Positions 1 to 7,682 of a stretch of DNA of 64,000 bases are shown here, piece by piece; the first letter of the stretch is position 1; the number at the start of each line of letters is the position of its first letter. The translations under genes and the position numbers were made by a program. Source of the stretch: Streptomyces sp. NBC_01754 (GTDB taxonomy: Bacteria > Actinomycetota > Actinomycetes > Streptomycetales > Streptomycetaceae); the NCBI RefSeq assembly GCF_035918015.1, contig NZ_CP109132.1:5146001-5210000 (forward strand), in the 5' to 3' direction. The notes beneath the pieces are model-generated. The model made no database searches. It was not told the DNA's origin and saw only the letters and a list, made by a program, of their open reading frames with translations.

Positions 1-1
1 T

Positions 2-442
2 CTCGCGGACGCGGTCGGCCGGGAGCTGGGCCTGTCCGGTCCCGAGCTGACCGTCCTGGAGTACGCGGCGCTGATGCACGACATCGGCCAGCTCTCACTG
101 GTGGACGCGGTGCCCGGCGGGGCCACGGTGGCCCTGCCGCCCGCCGAGCAGCGCAGGATCGCCCTGCTCGGCGGCGCCGTGGTCCGGCAGACCGGCGGGG
201 ACACGGAGGTGGCGGTCGTGGTCGAGCAGCAGGCCGATCCGTACCGGGACCAGCCCGCCGCCGCCAGGATCATCCGCACCGTCAACGCCTACGACGACCT
301 GTGCGGGGAAGGCGTCAGCGGAGCCCTCAGGGCGCTGGAGCAGCTCCGGCTCGGCACCGGACGCGACTACCAGCCGCAGGTCGTCGAGGCACTGGCGAGA
401 GTCCTGGCGCGAGGCGGTCTGACCCTGGCCCCCAGCGGGTAA
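2..442 (+). CDS. HD-domain phosphohydrolase, C-terminal part (5' end outside window)
   Basis: The reading frame is open from the first bases of the window and stops at TAA 440-442, so only about 146 C-terminal residues are present. An AALMHDIGQ stretch carries the His-Asp pair of the HD superfamily. The downstream text (VNAYDDL, then ALEQLRLGTGRDYQPQVVEAL) resembles the tail of HD-GYP-type domains, with the NAYDDL helix and the 'G..ydp.vv.al' end. HD-GYP proteins hydrolyse cyclic dinucleotides, but the GYP loop is not recognisable here, so substrate and activity are uncertain. The next gene begins about 90 bases downstream on the same strand. Family assignment is fairly secure; function is inference. 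Confidence 0.7.
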   Translation, partial: LADAVGRELGLSGPELTVLEYAALMHDIGQLSLVDAVPGGATVALPPAEQRRIALLGGAVVRQTGGDTEVAVVVEQQADPYRDQPAAARIIRTVNAYDDLCGEGVSGALRALEQLRLGTGRDYQPQVVEALARVLARGGLTLAPSG

Positions 443-532
443 CCCACGGGTAATGAGCGGGCGTCCGGCCGGGCATGGTTGGATGCGAAGAGAGCGGAAG
501 ACGAGGGTGTCCAGTCGGGACAGGCGGGAATC

Positions 533-1525
533 GTGAGGATCTTCGGGAAGGTACGGCATCGGCCGTCCGCCTCTTGGCGGCAGGCCACGGACCGCGCGTT
601 CACGCTGATCGGCGACGGCCGGTACGAGGACGCGGGGGCGCTGCTGACACGTGCGGCGGACCTGGAACCCTGGCTCTCGGAGTCCTGGTTCAATCTGGCG
701 CTGCTGCACAAGTTCCGGCACGACTGGGAGCAGGCGAGGGCCGCGGGTCTGCGTGCCGTGGCCCTGCTCGACCGTGAGTCCGGGGCTCCGGACTGGTGGA
801 ACGTCGGGATCGCGGCCACCGCCCTTCAGGACTGGCCGCTGGCCCGCCGGGCCTGGCAGGCGTACGGCCTCAAGGTGCCGGGCAGCGGCCAGTACGACGC
901 CGTGTCCACCAGCGAGCCGGCCGGCATGGAGCTGGGCAGCGCCGCCGTGCGGCTCTCGCCGGAGGGCGAGGCCGAGGTGGTCTGGGGCCGTCGGCTGGAC
1001 CCGGCCCGCATGGAGGTGCTGTCGATCCCGCTGCCGTCCTCCGGGCGGCGCTGGGGCGAGGTCGTCCTGCACGACGGGGTCCCCAACGGCGAGCGGATCA
1101 CGGCGGCCGGTCCGTCCTACCCGGTCTTCGACGAGATCGAGCTGTGGGCGCCCTCTCCGGTACCGACCTGGGTGGTGCTGCTGGAGGCGGCCACCGAGTC
1201 CGACCGGGACGCGCTGGAGAGGCTCGCCTCCGACGCCGGCTTCGCCGCCGAGGACTGGTCGTCCTCCGTGCGGCTGCTCTGCCGGGCCTGTTCGGAGAGC
1301 CGGATGGAGAGCGACGAGGGCGACGGCGATCACCTCGACCCGCACGACCACAGCGAGCCGGGCCATCCCGGGCCGCTGGGCCACCGCACGGCCGGTGAAC
1401 TGTGGTCCCCGGAGCGTGAATGCGGTATAGCGGCGCCGGCCGCTCTGGTGCGGGGGCTGCTGGACGGCTGGGTCGCGGACAGTCCGGACAGTCGTGAGTG
1501 GCGGGATCTGGAAGAAGTCTGCTGA
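533..1525 (+). CDS. Tetratricopeptide-repeat protein
   Basis: This encodes about 330 residues. The first 130 or so form helical TPR-like units (ATDRAFTLIGDGRYEDAGAL, LSESWFNLALLHKFRHDW), which usually mediate protein-protein contacts. The rest is a less familiar domain with a His/Asp/Glu-rich stretch near residue 280 (HLDPHDHSEPGHPG). No signal peptide is visible, so it is probably cytoplasmic. I chose GTG 533 because the TPR fold begins right after it; an ATG at 479 would add 18 residues with no matching character. It lies in the same direction as, and just upstream of, peptide deformylase. The partner protein is unknown. Confidence 0.75.
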   Translation: MRIFGKVRHRPSASWRQATDRAFTLIGDGRYEDAGALLTRAADLEPWLSESWFNLALLHKFRHDWEQARAAGLRAVALLDRESGAPDWWNVGIAATALQDWPLARRAWQAYGLKVPGSGQYDAVSTSEPAGMELGSAAVRLSPEGEAEVVWGRRLDPARMEVLSIPLPSSGRRWGEVVLHDGVPNGERITAAGPSYPVFDEIELWAPSPVPTWVVLLEAATESDRDALERLASDAGFAAEDWSSSVRLLCRACSESRMESDEGDGDHLDPHDHSEPGHPGPLGHRTAGELWSPERECGIAAPAALVRGLLDGWVADSPDSREWRDLEEVC

Positions 1526-1601
1526 GCCGTGCCCGTAGGCTGTACGGGCACCGATTCCGGTGCGTTTCCCACGGGTATTCGCAGGAAGGCGTACGGCGGA
1601 C

Positions 1602-2240
1602 ATGTCGCAGCAGGAGACGGACGAGCAGGTCGGCGTGGACGACGAGGGTTTCCTCGTGGACACCGAGGACTGCGAGGCGCGCGAGACGGCACACCGCGAG
1701 CGCGGCACCTCCCGGCCGATCACGGTGGTGGGCAACCCGGTGCTGCACAAGGAGTGCAGGACGGTCACGGAGTTCGACGACGAGCTGGGCCGGCTGATCG
1801 ACGACATGTTCGCCAGCCAGCGCACGGCCGAAGGCGTGGGCCTGGCGGCGAACCAGATCGGGGTGGACCGGAAGGTCTTCGTCTACGACTGCCCGGACGA
1901 CGAGGGGCTGCGGCACGTCGGCGCGATCTGCAACCCGGTGCTGGAGGAGCTCGCCCCGGAGCGGCGCAACCTCGACGACTCCAACGAGGGATGCCTCTCC
2001 GTCCCGACCGCGTACGCGGAGCTGGCCCGGCCCGACTACGCGGTGGTGCGCGGCCAGGACGCGAAGGGCAACGACGTGCGGGTGCGCGGCACCGGGTACT
2101 TCGCGCGCTGCCTCCAGCACGAGACCGACCACCTGTACGGCTACCTGTACATCGACCGGCTCTCCAAGCGGGACCGCAAGGACGCGCTGAAGCAGATGGC
2201 GGAGGGCACGCCCCGCTATCCGGTCGTCCCGAACGACTGA
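1602..2240 (+). CDS. def: Peptide deformylase
   Basis: This metalloenzyme removes the N-formyl group from nascent polypeptides. All three family motifs are present in the 212-residue protein: GVGLAANQ (about residues 78-85), EGCLSVP (129-135, metal ligand Cys131) and HETDH (173-177, two metal-ligand histidines and the catalytic Glu). The N-terminus carries about 35 extra acidic residues ([21 protein letters not shown]), common in streptomycete paralogues. ATG 1602 is preferred over an ATG at 1560 because the conserved part follows it. Streptomycetes usually carry several def genes, so this need not be the only one. Confidence 0.93.
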   Translation: MSQQETDEQVGVDDEGFLVDTEDCEARETAHRERGTSRPITVVGNPVLHKECRTVTEFDDELGRLIDDMFASQRTAEGVGLAANQIGVDRKVFVYDCPDDEGLRHVGAICNPVLEELAPERRNLDDSNEGCLSVPTAYAELARPDYAVVRGQDAKGNDVRVRGTGYFARCLQHETDHLYGYLYIDRLSKRDRKDALKQMAEGTPRYPVVPND

Positions 2241-2400
2241 GGACTCCGCCCCATCCGCCCGTACGGGGCCGCCGGTTCCCCGGCGCGGTCCCGTACGGGT
2301 GCGTCCGCGCTCGGTGACACATGTCTCGCCCGGCCGGTTGACGCGGGTAGACCCCTTCCGACAGGCTCACCCCCACACCTCACCGTCGTAGGGAGACCTC

Positions 2401-3138
2401 ATGCTCGGACGTATCGCACACATCCTGCTCGGTTTTGTCATGGTCATGGCCTTTGCCACCGGTGGTGCCCTGGCCACCGCGGGCACCGCGCAGGCGGACG
2501 GCTGTTACACCTGGACCCGGACGCTCTCGTCCGGCGCCACCGGGAACGACGTCACCCAGCTCCAGATCCGGGTGGCCGGATACCCGGGGTACAACTCGGT
2601 GCTGGCCATCGACGGTTCGTACGGACCGGCCACCACGGCCGCCGTGAAGCGCTTCCAGGCCGCCTACGGCCTCGCCGCCGACGGCATCGCGGGACCGGCG
2701 ACCCAGGCCAAGCTCTACGCGCTCCAGGACAACGACTGCACCCCCGTCCACTTCACGTATCCCGAGCTCAACAAGTGCAACAGCACCTGGGCGGGCGGCA
2801 AGGTGGCGGCCGGTACCGCCAAGGCCAACGCGCTCAGCTCGATGTGGAAGCTGGAGGCACTGCGGCACGCGCTCGGCGACCAGCCCCTCCGGGTCACCAG
2901 CGGCTTCCGGTCCGCCTCCTGCAACTCGGCCGTGGGCGGAGCGTCCAACAGCCGGCACATGTACGGCGACGCCGTCGACCTCGGCGCCGGGCCGCACTCC
3001 CTGTGCACCATCGCCAAGCAGGCCCGCAACCACGGCTTCAACGGGATCCTCGGCCCGGGTTACCCCGGCCACAGCGACCACATCCACGTGAACCAGGGAC
3101 CGAGCCACTACTGGTCGGCCTCCGGCTGCGGAATCTGA
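2401..3138 (+). CDS. Secreted peptidoglycan-binding M15 peptidase
   Basis: The 245-residue product begins with a signal peptide (about residues 1-33, ending near AQA). It continues with a PG_binding_1 domain (about 40-107; IDGSYGPATTAAVKRFQ is typical) and an M15-type zinc peptidase domain (about 115-240). The zinc site is visible as SRHMYGDAVD (His186, Asp193) and DHIHV (His227/His229). Enzymes of this fold cleave D-Ala-D-Ala or related cross-links in peptidoglycan outside the membrane. Paired cysteines near the C-terminus fit an exported protein. A GGGAG ribosome site lies 7-8 bases before ATG 2401. It converges on nrdB, with a shared hairpin between them. Exact bond specificity cannot be read from sequence. 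Confidence 0.88.
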   Translation: MLGRIAHILLGFVMVMAFATGGALATAGTAQADGCYTWTRTLSSGATGNDVTQLQIRVAGYPGYNSVLAIDGSYGPATTAAVKRFQAAYGLAADGIAGPATQAKLYALQDNDCTPVHFTYPELNKCNSTWAGGKVAAGTAKANALSSMWKLEALRHALGDQPLRVTSGFRSASCNSAVGGASNSRHMYGDAVDLGAGPHSLCTIAKQARNHGFNGILGPGYPGHSDHIHVNQGPSHYWSASGCGI

Positions 3139-3230
3139 TCCCGTCCGGGGGGCGGGTCCCCCGGTACCGCTCGACCGGCCCGCCGGCTGCGGGAGGCGGA
3201 ACGGGGGCGCGGCGAAGCTCCGGGAACGGC

Positions 3231-3266
3231 GGACGCCGCGTGGCCGGTCACGGCCACGCGGCGTCC
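3231..3266. terminator. Bidirectional hairpin between M15 peptidase and nrdB
   Basis: A perfect 15-bp inverted repeat (arms 3231-3245 and 3252-3266, GC-rich, 6-base loop) lies between two convergent genes. There is no long T tract, which is normal for streptomycete terminators. Confidence 0.8.
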
Positions 3267-3288
3267 ACGGGAGGTCTTGGGCGAGGAC

Positions 3289-4359
3289 CTAGAAATCGTC
3301 GTCGAAGCCCACGGAACCCTCCACCGCGACCTGGTAGGCCGACGGCCGGCGCTCGAAGAAGTTCGTCAGCTCCTGGACGCCCTGCAACTCCATGAACGAG
3401 AACGGGTTCTCGGAGCCGTAGACCGCCGGGAACCCGAGCCGGGTGAGCCGCTGGTCGGCGACGCACTCCAGGTACTGGCGCATCGACTCGGTGTTCATCC
3501 CGGGCAGGCCCTCACCGCACAGGTCGCGGCCGAACTGCAACTCCGCCTCGACGGCCTCCCGCAGCATGTCGGTGACCTGCTGCTGGAGGGCGTCGTCGAA
3601 GAGCTCCGGCTCCTCCTTGCGGACGGTGTCGACCACCTCGAACGCGAAGTTCATGTGCATCGTCTCGTCACGGAAGACCCAGTTGGTGCCCGTGGCGAGA
3701 CCGTGCAGCAGACCGCGCGAGCGGAACCAGTAGACGTAGGCGAAGGCGCCGTAGAAGAACAGCCCCTCGATGCACGCCGCGAAGCAGATCAGGTTCAGCA
3801 GGAAGCGGCGCCGGTCGGCCTGGCTGTCCAGCCGGTCGATCTTCTCGACCGAGTCCATCCACTTGAAGCAGAACCGCGCCTTCTCACGGATCGACGGGAT
3901 CTCCTCGACCGCGTCGAAGGCCGCCGCGCGGTCCTCCGGGTCGGGCAGGTAGGTGTCGAGCAGCGTCAGGTAGAACTGGACGTGCACGGCCTCCTCGAAC
4001 AGCTGACGCGACAGGTACAGCCGCGCCTCCGGGGAGTTGATGTGCTTGTAGAGCGTCAGCACGAGGTTGTTGGAGACGATCGAGTCGCCCGTCGCGAAGA
4101 ACGCGACGAGCCGGCCGATCATGTGCTGCTCGCCGGGCGAGAGCTTGGCGAGGTCGGCGACGTCGGAGTGGAGGTCGACCTCCTCCACCGTCCAGGTGTT
4201 CTTGATCGCGTCCCGGTAGCGCTCGTAGAAGTCCGGGTAGCGCATGGGACGCAGGGTCAGCTCGAAGCCCGGGTCGAGCAGGTTCTTCACGGCCTTCCCG
4301 GCGGTCGTGTCGTCGGTCGTGCCGGTGGTCGTGTCGGTGGTCGTTTCGGTGGAGCTCAT
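3289..4359 (-). CDS. nrdB: Ribonucleotide reductase class Ia, beta (radical) subunit
   Basis: The R2 protein (356 aa) holds the diiron-tyrosyl radical cofactor that NrdA needs to make deoxyribonucleotides. Carboxylate/His ligands are recognisable in EEAVHVQFY, IEGLFFYGAF and RDETMHMNFAFE. A tyrosine four residues after the first ligand His (HVQFY) matches the radical Tyr spacing of R2. The C-terminal acidic/aromatic tail (GSVGFDDDF) is the usual NrdA-docking peptide. The N-terminus is a low-complexity Thr run (about 20 residues). Its start codon overlaps the nrdA stop (TAATG), so translation is coupled. It shares the cobalamin riboswitch upstream of nrdA. No nrdS-like regulator follows; the next gene is convergent. 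Confidence 0.96.
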   Translation of the reverse strand: MSSTETTTDTTTGTTDDTTAGKAVKNLLDPGFELTLRPMRYPDFYERYRDAIKNTWTVEEVDLHSDVADLAKLSPGEQHMIGRLVAFFATGDSIVSNNLVLTLYKHINSPEARLYLSRQLFEEAVHVQFYLTLLDTYLPDPEDRAAAFDAVEEIPSIREKARFCFKWMDSVEKIDRLDSQADRRRFLLNLICFAACIEGLFFYGAFAYVYWFRSRGLLHGLATGTNWVFRDETMHMNFAFEVVDTVRKEEPELFDDALQQQVTDMLREAVEAELQFGRDLCGEGLPGMNTESMRQYLECVADQRLTRLGFPAVYGSENPFSFMELQGVQELTNFFERRPSAYQVAVEGSVGFDDDF

Positions 4360-6770
4360 TACTGGCAGGCCTCGCAGGACTCGGGGTTTTCGAGGGAGCA
4401 GGCGACGGCGTCCGCGTCGGGAGCCTGGGCCTGCTGGGCGGGAAGGGCGGCGGACGCGGTACGGCCGGAAGCCGCGCGGGCGATCCGGGTCGCCGGACGG
4501 GAGCGCAGGTAGTACGTGGTCTTCAGACCCCGCTTCCAGGCGTACGCGTACATCGAGGAGAGCTTGCCGATCGTCGGCGTCTCCAGGAACAGGTTCAGCG
4601 ACTGGCTCTGGTCCAGGAACGGCGTACGGGCCGCCGCCATGTCGATCAGGCCGCGCTGCGGGATCTCCCAGGCGGTGCGGTACAGCGCGCGCACGTCCTC
4701 GGGGATCCACCCGAAGCCCTGAACGGAGCCGCTCGCCTCGCGCAGCGCCTCACGGGTGCGGGCGTCCCACACGCCGAGCTTCTTCAGCTCCTCGACGAGG
4801 TAGCCGTTGACCTGGAGGAACTCACCGCTGAGGGTCTCACGCTTGAAGAGGTTGGAGACCTGCGGCTCGACGCACTCGTACACCCCGGCGATCGAGGCGA
4901 TCGTCGCTGTCGGGGCGATGGCCAGCAGCAGCGAGTTGCGCATCCCGCTCTTCGCGACGCGGGCCCGCAGGGCCTCCCAGCGCTCCGGCCAGTTCAGCTC
5001 GGTGTCGTAGTGGTCGGGGTGCAGCACGCCACGGGCGGTACGGGTCTCGGCCCAGGCGGGCAGGGGGCCCGACCGCTCGGCGAGGTCGCAGGAGGCCTCG
5101 TAGGCGGCCAGCATGATCCGCTCGGAGATCCGGGTGGACAGCGCGCGGGCCTCGGGGGAGTCGAACGGCAGCCGCAGCTGGAAGAAGACGTCCTGGAGCC
5201 CCATCGCGCCCAGACCCACCGGGCGCCAGCGTGCGTTGGAGCGCCCGGCCTGCTCGGTCGGGTAGAAGTTGATGTCCACCACGCGGTCCAGGAAGGTCAC
5301 CGCGGTGCGGACGGTGGCGTCCAGCCGCTCCCAGTCCATCGAACCGCCGGAGACGAAGGCGCCCAGGTTGACCGAGCCCAGGTTGCAGACCGCGGTCTCG
5401 CCGTCGTCGGTGACTTCGAGGATCTCGGTGCACAGGTTCGAGGAGTGGATGACGCGGCCCGGCTCGGCGGTCTGGTTCGCGGTCCGGTTGGAGGCGTCCT
5501 TGAACGTCATCCAGCCCTGGCCGGTCTGCGCGAGGGTGCGCATCATCCGGCCGTACAGCTCGCGCGCCGGCATCGTCTTGCGGGCCAGGCCCTTGGCCTC
5601 GGCCGCCCGGTAGGCCGCGTCGAACGCGTCGCCCCACAGGTCCACCAGTTCGGGCGCGTCGGCGGGGGAGAACAGCGACCACTCGGTGTCCGCGTCGACC
5701 CGGCGCATGAACTCGTCCGGGATCCAGTGCGCCAGGTTGAGGTTGTGCGTACGCCGCTGGTCCTCGCCCGTGTTGTCGCGGAGCTCCAGGAACTCCTCGA
5801 TGTCCGCGTGCCAGGTCTCCAGGTAGACGGCCGCGGCCCCCTTGCGCCGGCCTCCCTGGTTGACCGCGGCGACCGAGGCGTCCAGCGTCTTCAGGAACGG
5901 CACGATGCCGTTGGAGTGCCCGTTGGTGCCCCGGATCAGCGAACCCCGGGCGCGGATGCGGGAGTACGACAGACCGATGCCGCCCGCGTGCTTGGAGAGC
6001 CGCGCCACCTGGTGGTAGCGGTCGTAGATCGAGTCCAGCTCGTCCTTGGGCGAGTCCAGCAGGTAGCAGGAGGACATCTGGGGGTGCCGGGTGCCGGAGT
6101 TGAACAGCGTGGGGGAGGAGGGGAGGTAGTCCAGCCGGCTCATCAGCCCGTACAGCGCGGCGACCTCGTCCCGTGCCCGCACCGACTCGTCCTCGGCGAG
6201 ACCGGCCGCGACACGGAGCATGAAGTGCTGCGGGGTCTCGATGACCTGGCGCGTGTGCGGGTGGCGCAGCAGGTAGCGGCTGTGCAGCGTACGGAGACCG
6301 AAGTAGCCGAAGCGGTCGTCCGCGCCGTCGGCCAGGGTCCGCTCGACGAGCGCGTCGAGGGCTTCGGCGTGCAGCTCGACGAAGGCGGCGGTGCGGTCGC
6401 CGATCAGACCCTGCCGGTGCCCCACGGCGACCGAGGCGGAGAAGGACGTCGCGCCCTGGCCGGCGGCCTCGTCGGCGATCGTGAGGGTCAGCAGCCGGGC
6501 GGCGAGCCGGGAGTACGCGGGGTCCTCGGAGATCAGGCCCGCGGCGGCCTCGGTGGCCAGCGAGCGCAGCTCGGCCTCGTCGGAGCGGGCGTTGCGCCCG
6601 CGCAACGCGGAGGCGGCGACCCGTCCGGGGTCGGTGTCGGGCAGATCGACGGTGAGGTCGGTCAGGGTCCGCAGCAGAGCGGTCCCGGGTCCGTCGTTCG
6701 TGGCTTCCCCGGACGTGGCGGACACAGCGGATTCGGTGGCTGAAACCGGATCGGCGGGCGCGATGGTCAC
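4359..6770 (-). CDS. nrdA: Ribonucleotide reductase class Ia, alpha (catalytic) subunit
   Basis: This 803-residue large subunit reduces ribonucleoside diphosphates. Visible catalytic elements are the SSCYLLDSP cysteine, NLCTEI (thiyl-radical Cys and Glu), AVCNLGSVNL (second redox Cys) and the C-terminal CEAC redox pair that is recharged by thioredoxin. The N-terminal 80 residues show no clear ATP-cone signature (no V.KRDG motif), so allosteric activity control may differ from E. coli NrdA. The start is GTG 6770 behind GGAAAG. It is cotranscribed with nrdB. In S. coelicolor the class Ia operon is known to be shut off by coenzyme B12 through a riboswitch while B12-dependent NrdJ takes over. The leader here shows the same element. 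Confidence 0.96.
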   Translation of the reverse strand: MTIAPADPVSATESAVSATSGEATNDGPGTALLRTLTDLTVDLPDTDPGRVAASALRGRNARSDEAELRSLATEAAAGLISEDPAYSRLAARLLTLTIADEAAGQGATSFSASVAVGHRQGLIGDRTAAFVELHAEALDALVERTLADGADDRFGYFGLRTLHSRYLLRHPHTRQVIETPQHFMLRVAAGLAEDESVRARDEVAALYGLMSRLDYLPSSPTLFNSGTRHPQMSSCYLLDSPKDELDSIYDRYHQVARLSKHAGGIGLSYSRIRARGSLIRGTNGHSNGIVPFLKTLDASVAAVNQGGRRKGAAAVYLETWHADIEEFLELRDNTGEDQRRTHNLNLAHWIPDEFMRRVDADTEWSLFSPADAPELVDLWGDAFDAAYRAAEAKGLARKTMPARELYGRMMRTLAQTGQGWMTFKDASNRTANQTAEPGRVIHSSNLCTEILEVTDDGETAVCNLGSVNLGAFVSGGSMDWERLDATVRTAVTFLDRVVDINFYPTEQAGRSNARWRPVGLGAMGLQDVFFQLRLPFDSPEARALSTRISERIMLAAYEASCDLAERSGPLPAWAETRTARGVLHPDHYDTELNWPERWEALRARVAKSGMRNSLLLAIAPTATIASIAGVYECVEPQVSNLFKRETLSGEFLQVNGYLVEELKKLGVWDARTREALREASGSVQGFGWIPEDVRALYRTAWEIPQRGLIDMAAARTPFLDQSQSLNLFLETPTIGKLSSMYAYAWKRGLKTTYYLRSRPATRIARAASGRTASAALPAQQAQAPDADAVACSLENPESCEACQ

Positions 6771-6904
6771 TGGGCTTTCCCTCGCTCGGCTGGGGCCGGC
6801 GGGAGGCGGGGAGCCGGGCAGGACGGCCCTGGGCGGGCAGCACCGCGTACGGCGTCCACCGGCCTATCCGCGAGGCCCGGACGTCTGGCGTCCGGTTCGG
6901 TCGA

Positions 6905-7025
6905 TCCGGACGCGCTGTCGGCAGGTCGTCGGACTTGCGGGTAGCACAGATGTGCACCGATCACACCGTTGCGGGACAGTTCCGGATTCGCACCGGATTC
7001 CCCTGCGGCGACAGCGAGCACGAGC
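6905..7025 (-). promoter_or_regulatory. Adenosylcobalamin (B12) riboswitch controlling nrdAB
   Basis: On the minus strand the leader contains the conserved cobalamin-aptamer core: GGGAATCCGGTGCGAATCC (plus-strand 6984-7002), a following GTCCCGC, and the B12 box (AAGTCCGACGACCTGCCGAC, about 6918-6937). The aptamer is closed by a P1 helix of eight perfect pairs, 7009-7016 with 6913-6920. About 135 nt separate the aptamer from the nrdA GTG, enough for an expression platform. This matches the experimentally known streptomycete class Ia RNR riboswitch, which represses in the presence of coenzyme B12. Confidence 0.92.
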
Positions 7026-7027
7026 AT

Positions 7028-7065
7028 ACATGTGGGGGCCGCCCGATCGGGCGGCCCCCACATGT
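7028..7065. terminator. 38-bp perfect palindrome, terminator of the GNAT gene
   Basis: Two 19-base arms with no spacer (7028-7046 / 7047-7065, beginning ACATGTGGGGGCC). It lies 25 bases beyond the stop of the minus-strand GNAT gene and immediately upstream of the riboswitch. It therefore insulates nrdAB from read-through. Confidence 0.85.
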
Positions 7066-7089
7066 TGTGTCGTACGGGAGGTTGCCCGG

Positions 7090-7590
7090 TCAGAGATCCA
7101 GGCGGAAGGTGAGCAGCGGGACCGCCGGAATGGGCGTCCAGTCCCGCTCAGGGGTCCGCCTGAAGCCCAGCCGGAGGTAGATGCGGTGAGCGGCCGCCAT
7201 GGTCGTCTGCGTCGACAGGACGAGCCCGGAGATGCCTTCCGTCACGCGGGCCCGGTCGACGCAGGCGCGGACGAGCGCCTCGCCCACGCCCCGCCCGCGG
7301 ACCTCGCGGGCGACGGCGAGCATACGCATCTCGGCCTCGCCCTGGCGGGCCACGTCGGCCCACGGGGTGCCCGCCGTGACGTAGGTGACACCGCCCATCA
7401 GTCGGCCCTCGCCGTCGGTCGCGACGAGGACCTCGGCCTCGGCGGCCCGGCGGGCGACGGCGCGGAGCTCTTCCAGATAGGGGTCCTCGGCGCCGAAGTC
7501 CAGCAGCCCGTCCCCGAGGTAGGCCTCGGCGGTCATCTCCCCCAGGGCGCCGTACTGGGCGGGGTGCGCGGGTCCGATCGACAGGTCCAT
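7090..7590 (-). CDS. GNAT family N-acetyltransferase
   Basis: This single-domain acetyltransferase (166 aa) has the acetyl-CoA pyrophosphate loop VRGRGVGEALV (motif A, near residue 97) preceded by the MRMLAV strand. Motif B follows (AAHRIYLRLGFRRTPERDW). Substrate cannot be deduced. It is a single gene, flanked downstream by a 38-bp palindromic terminator and upstream by the mctP operon on the same strand, about 90 bases away. Confidence 0.88.
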   Translation of the reverse strand: MDLSIGPAHPAQYGALGEMTAEAYLGDGLLDFGAEDPYLEELRAVARRAAEAEVLVATDGEGRLMGGVTYVTAGTPWADVARQGEAEMRMLAVAREVRGRGVGEALVRACVDRARVTEGISGLVLSTQTTMAAAHRIYLRLGFRRTPERDWTPIPAVPLLTFRLDL

Positions 7591-7682
7591 GGCGGGTCAG
7601 TGTGCCCGGTCGGGTGGGAGGGCGCACCGGGTTTTCCGGCGGTGCGGCACGCCGGACCGGACACGGGGGCGTCCTGGGTGGG

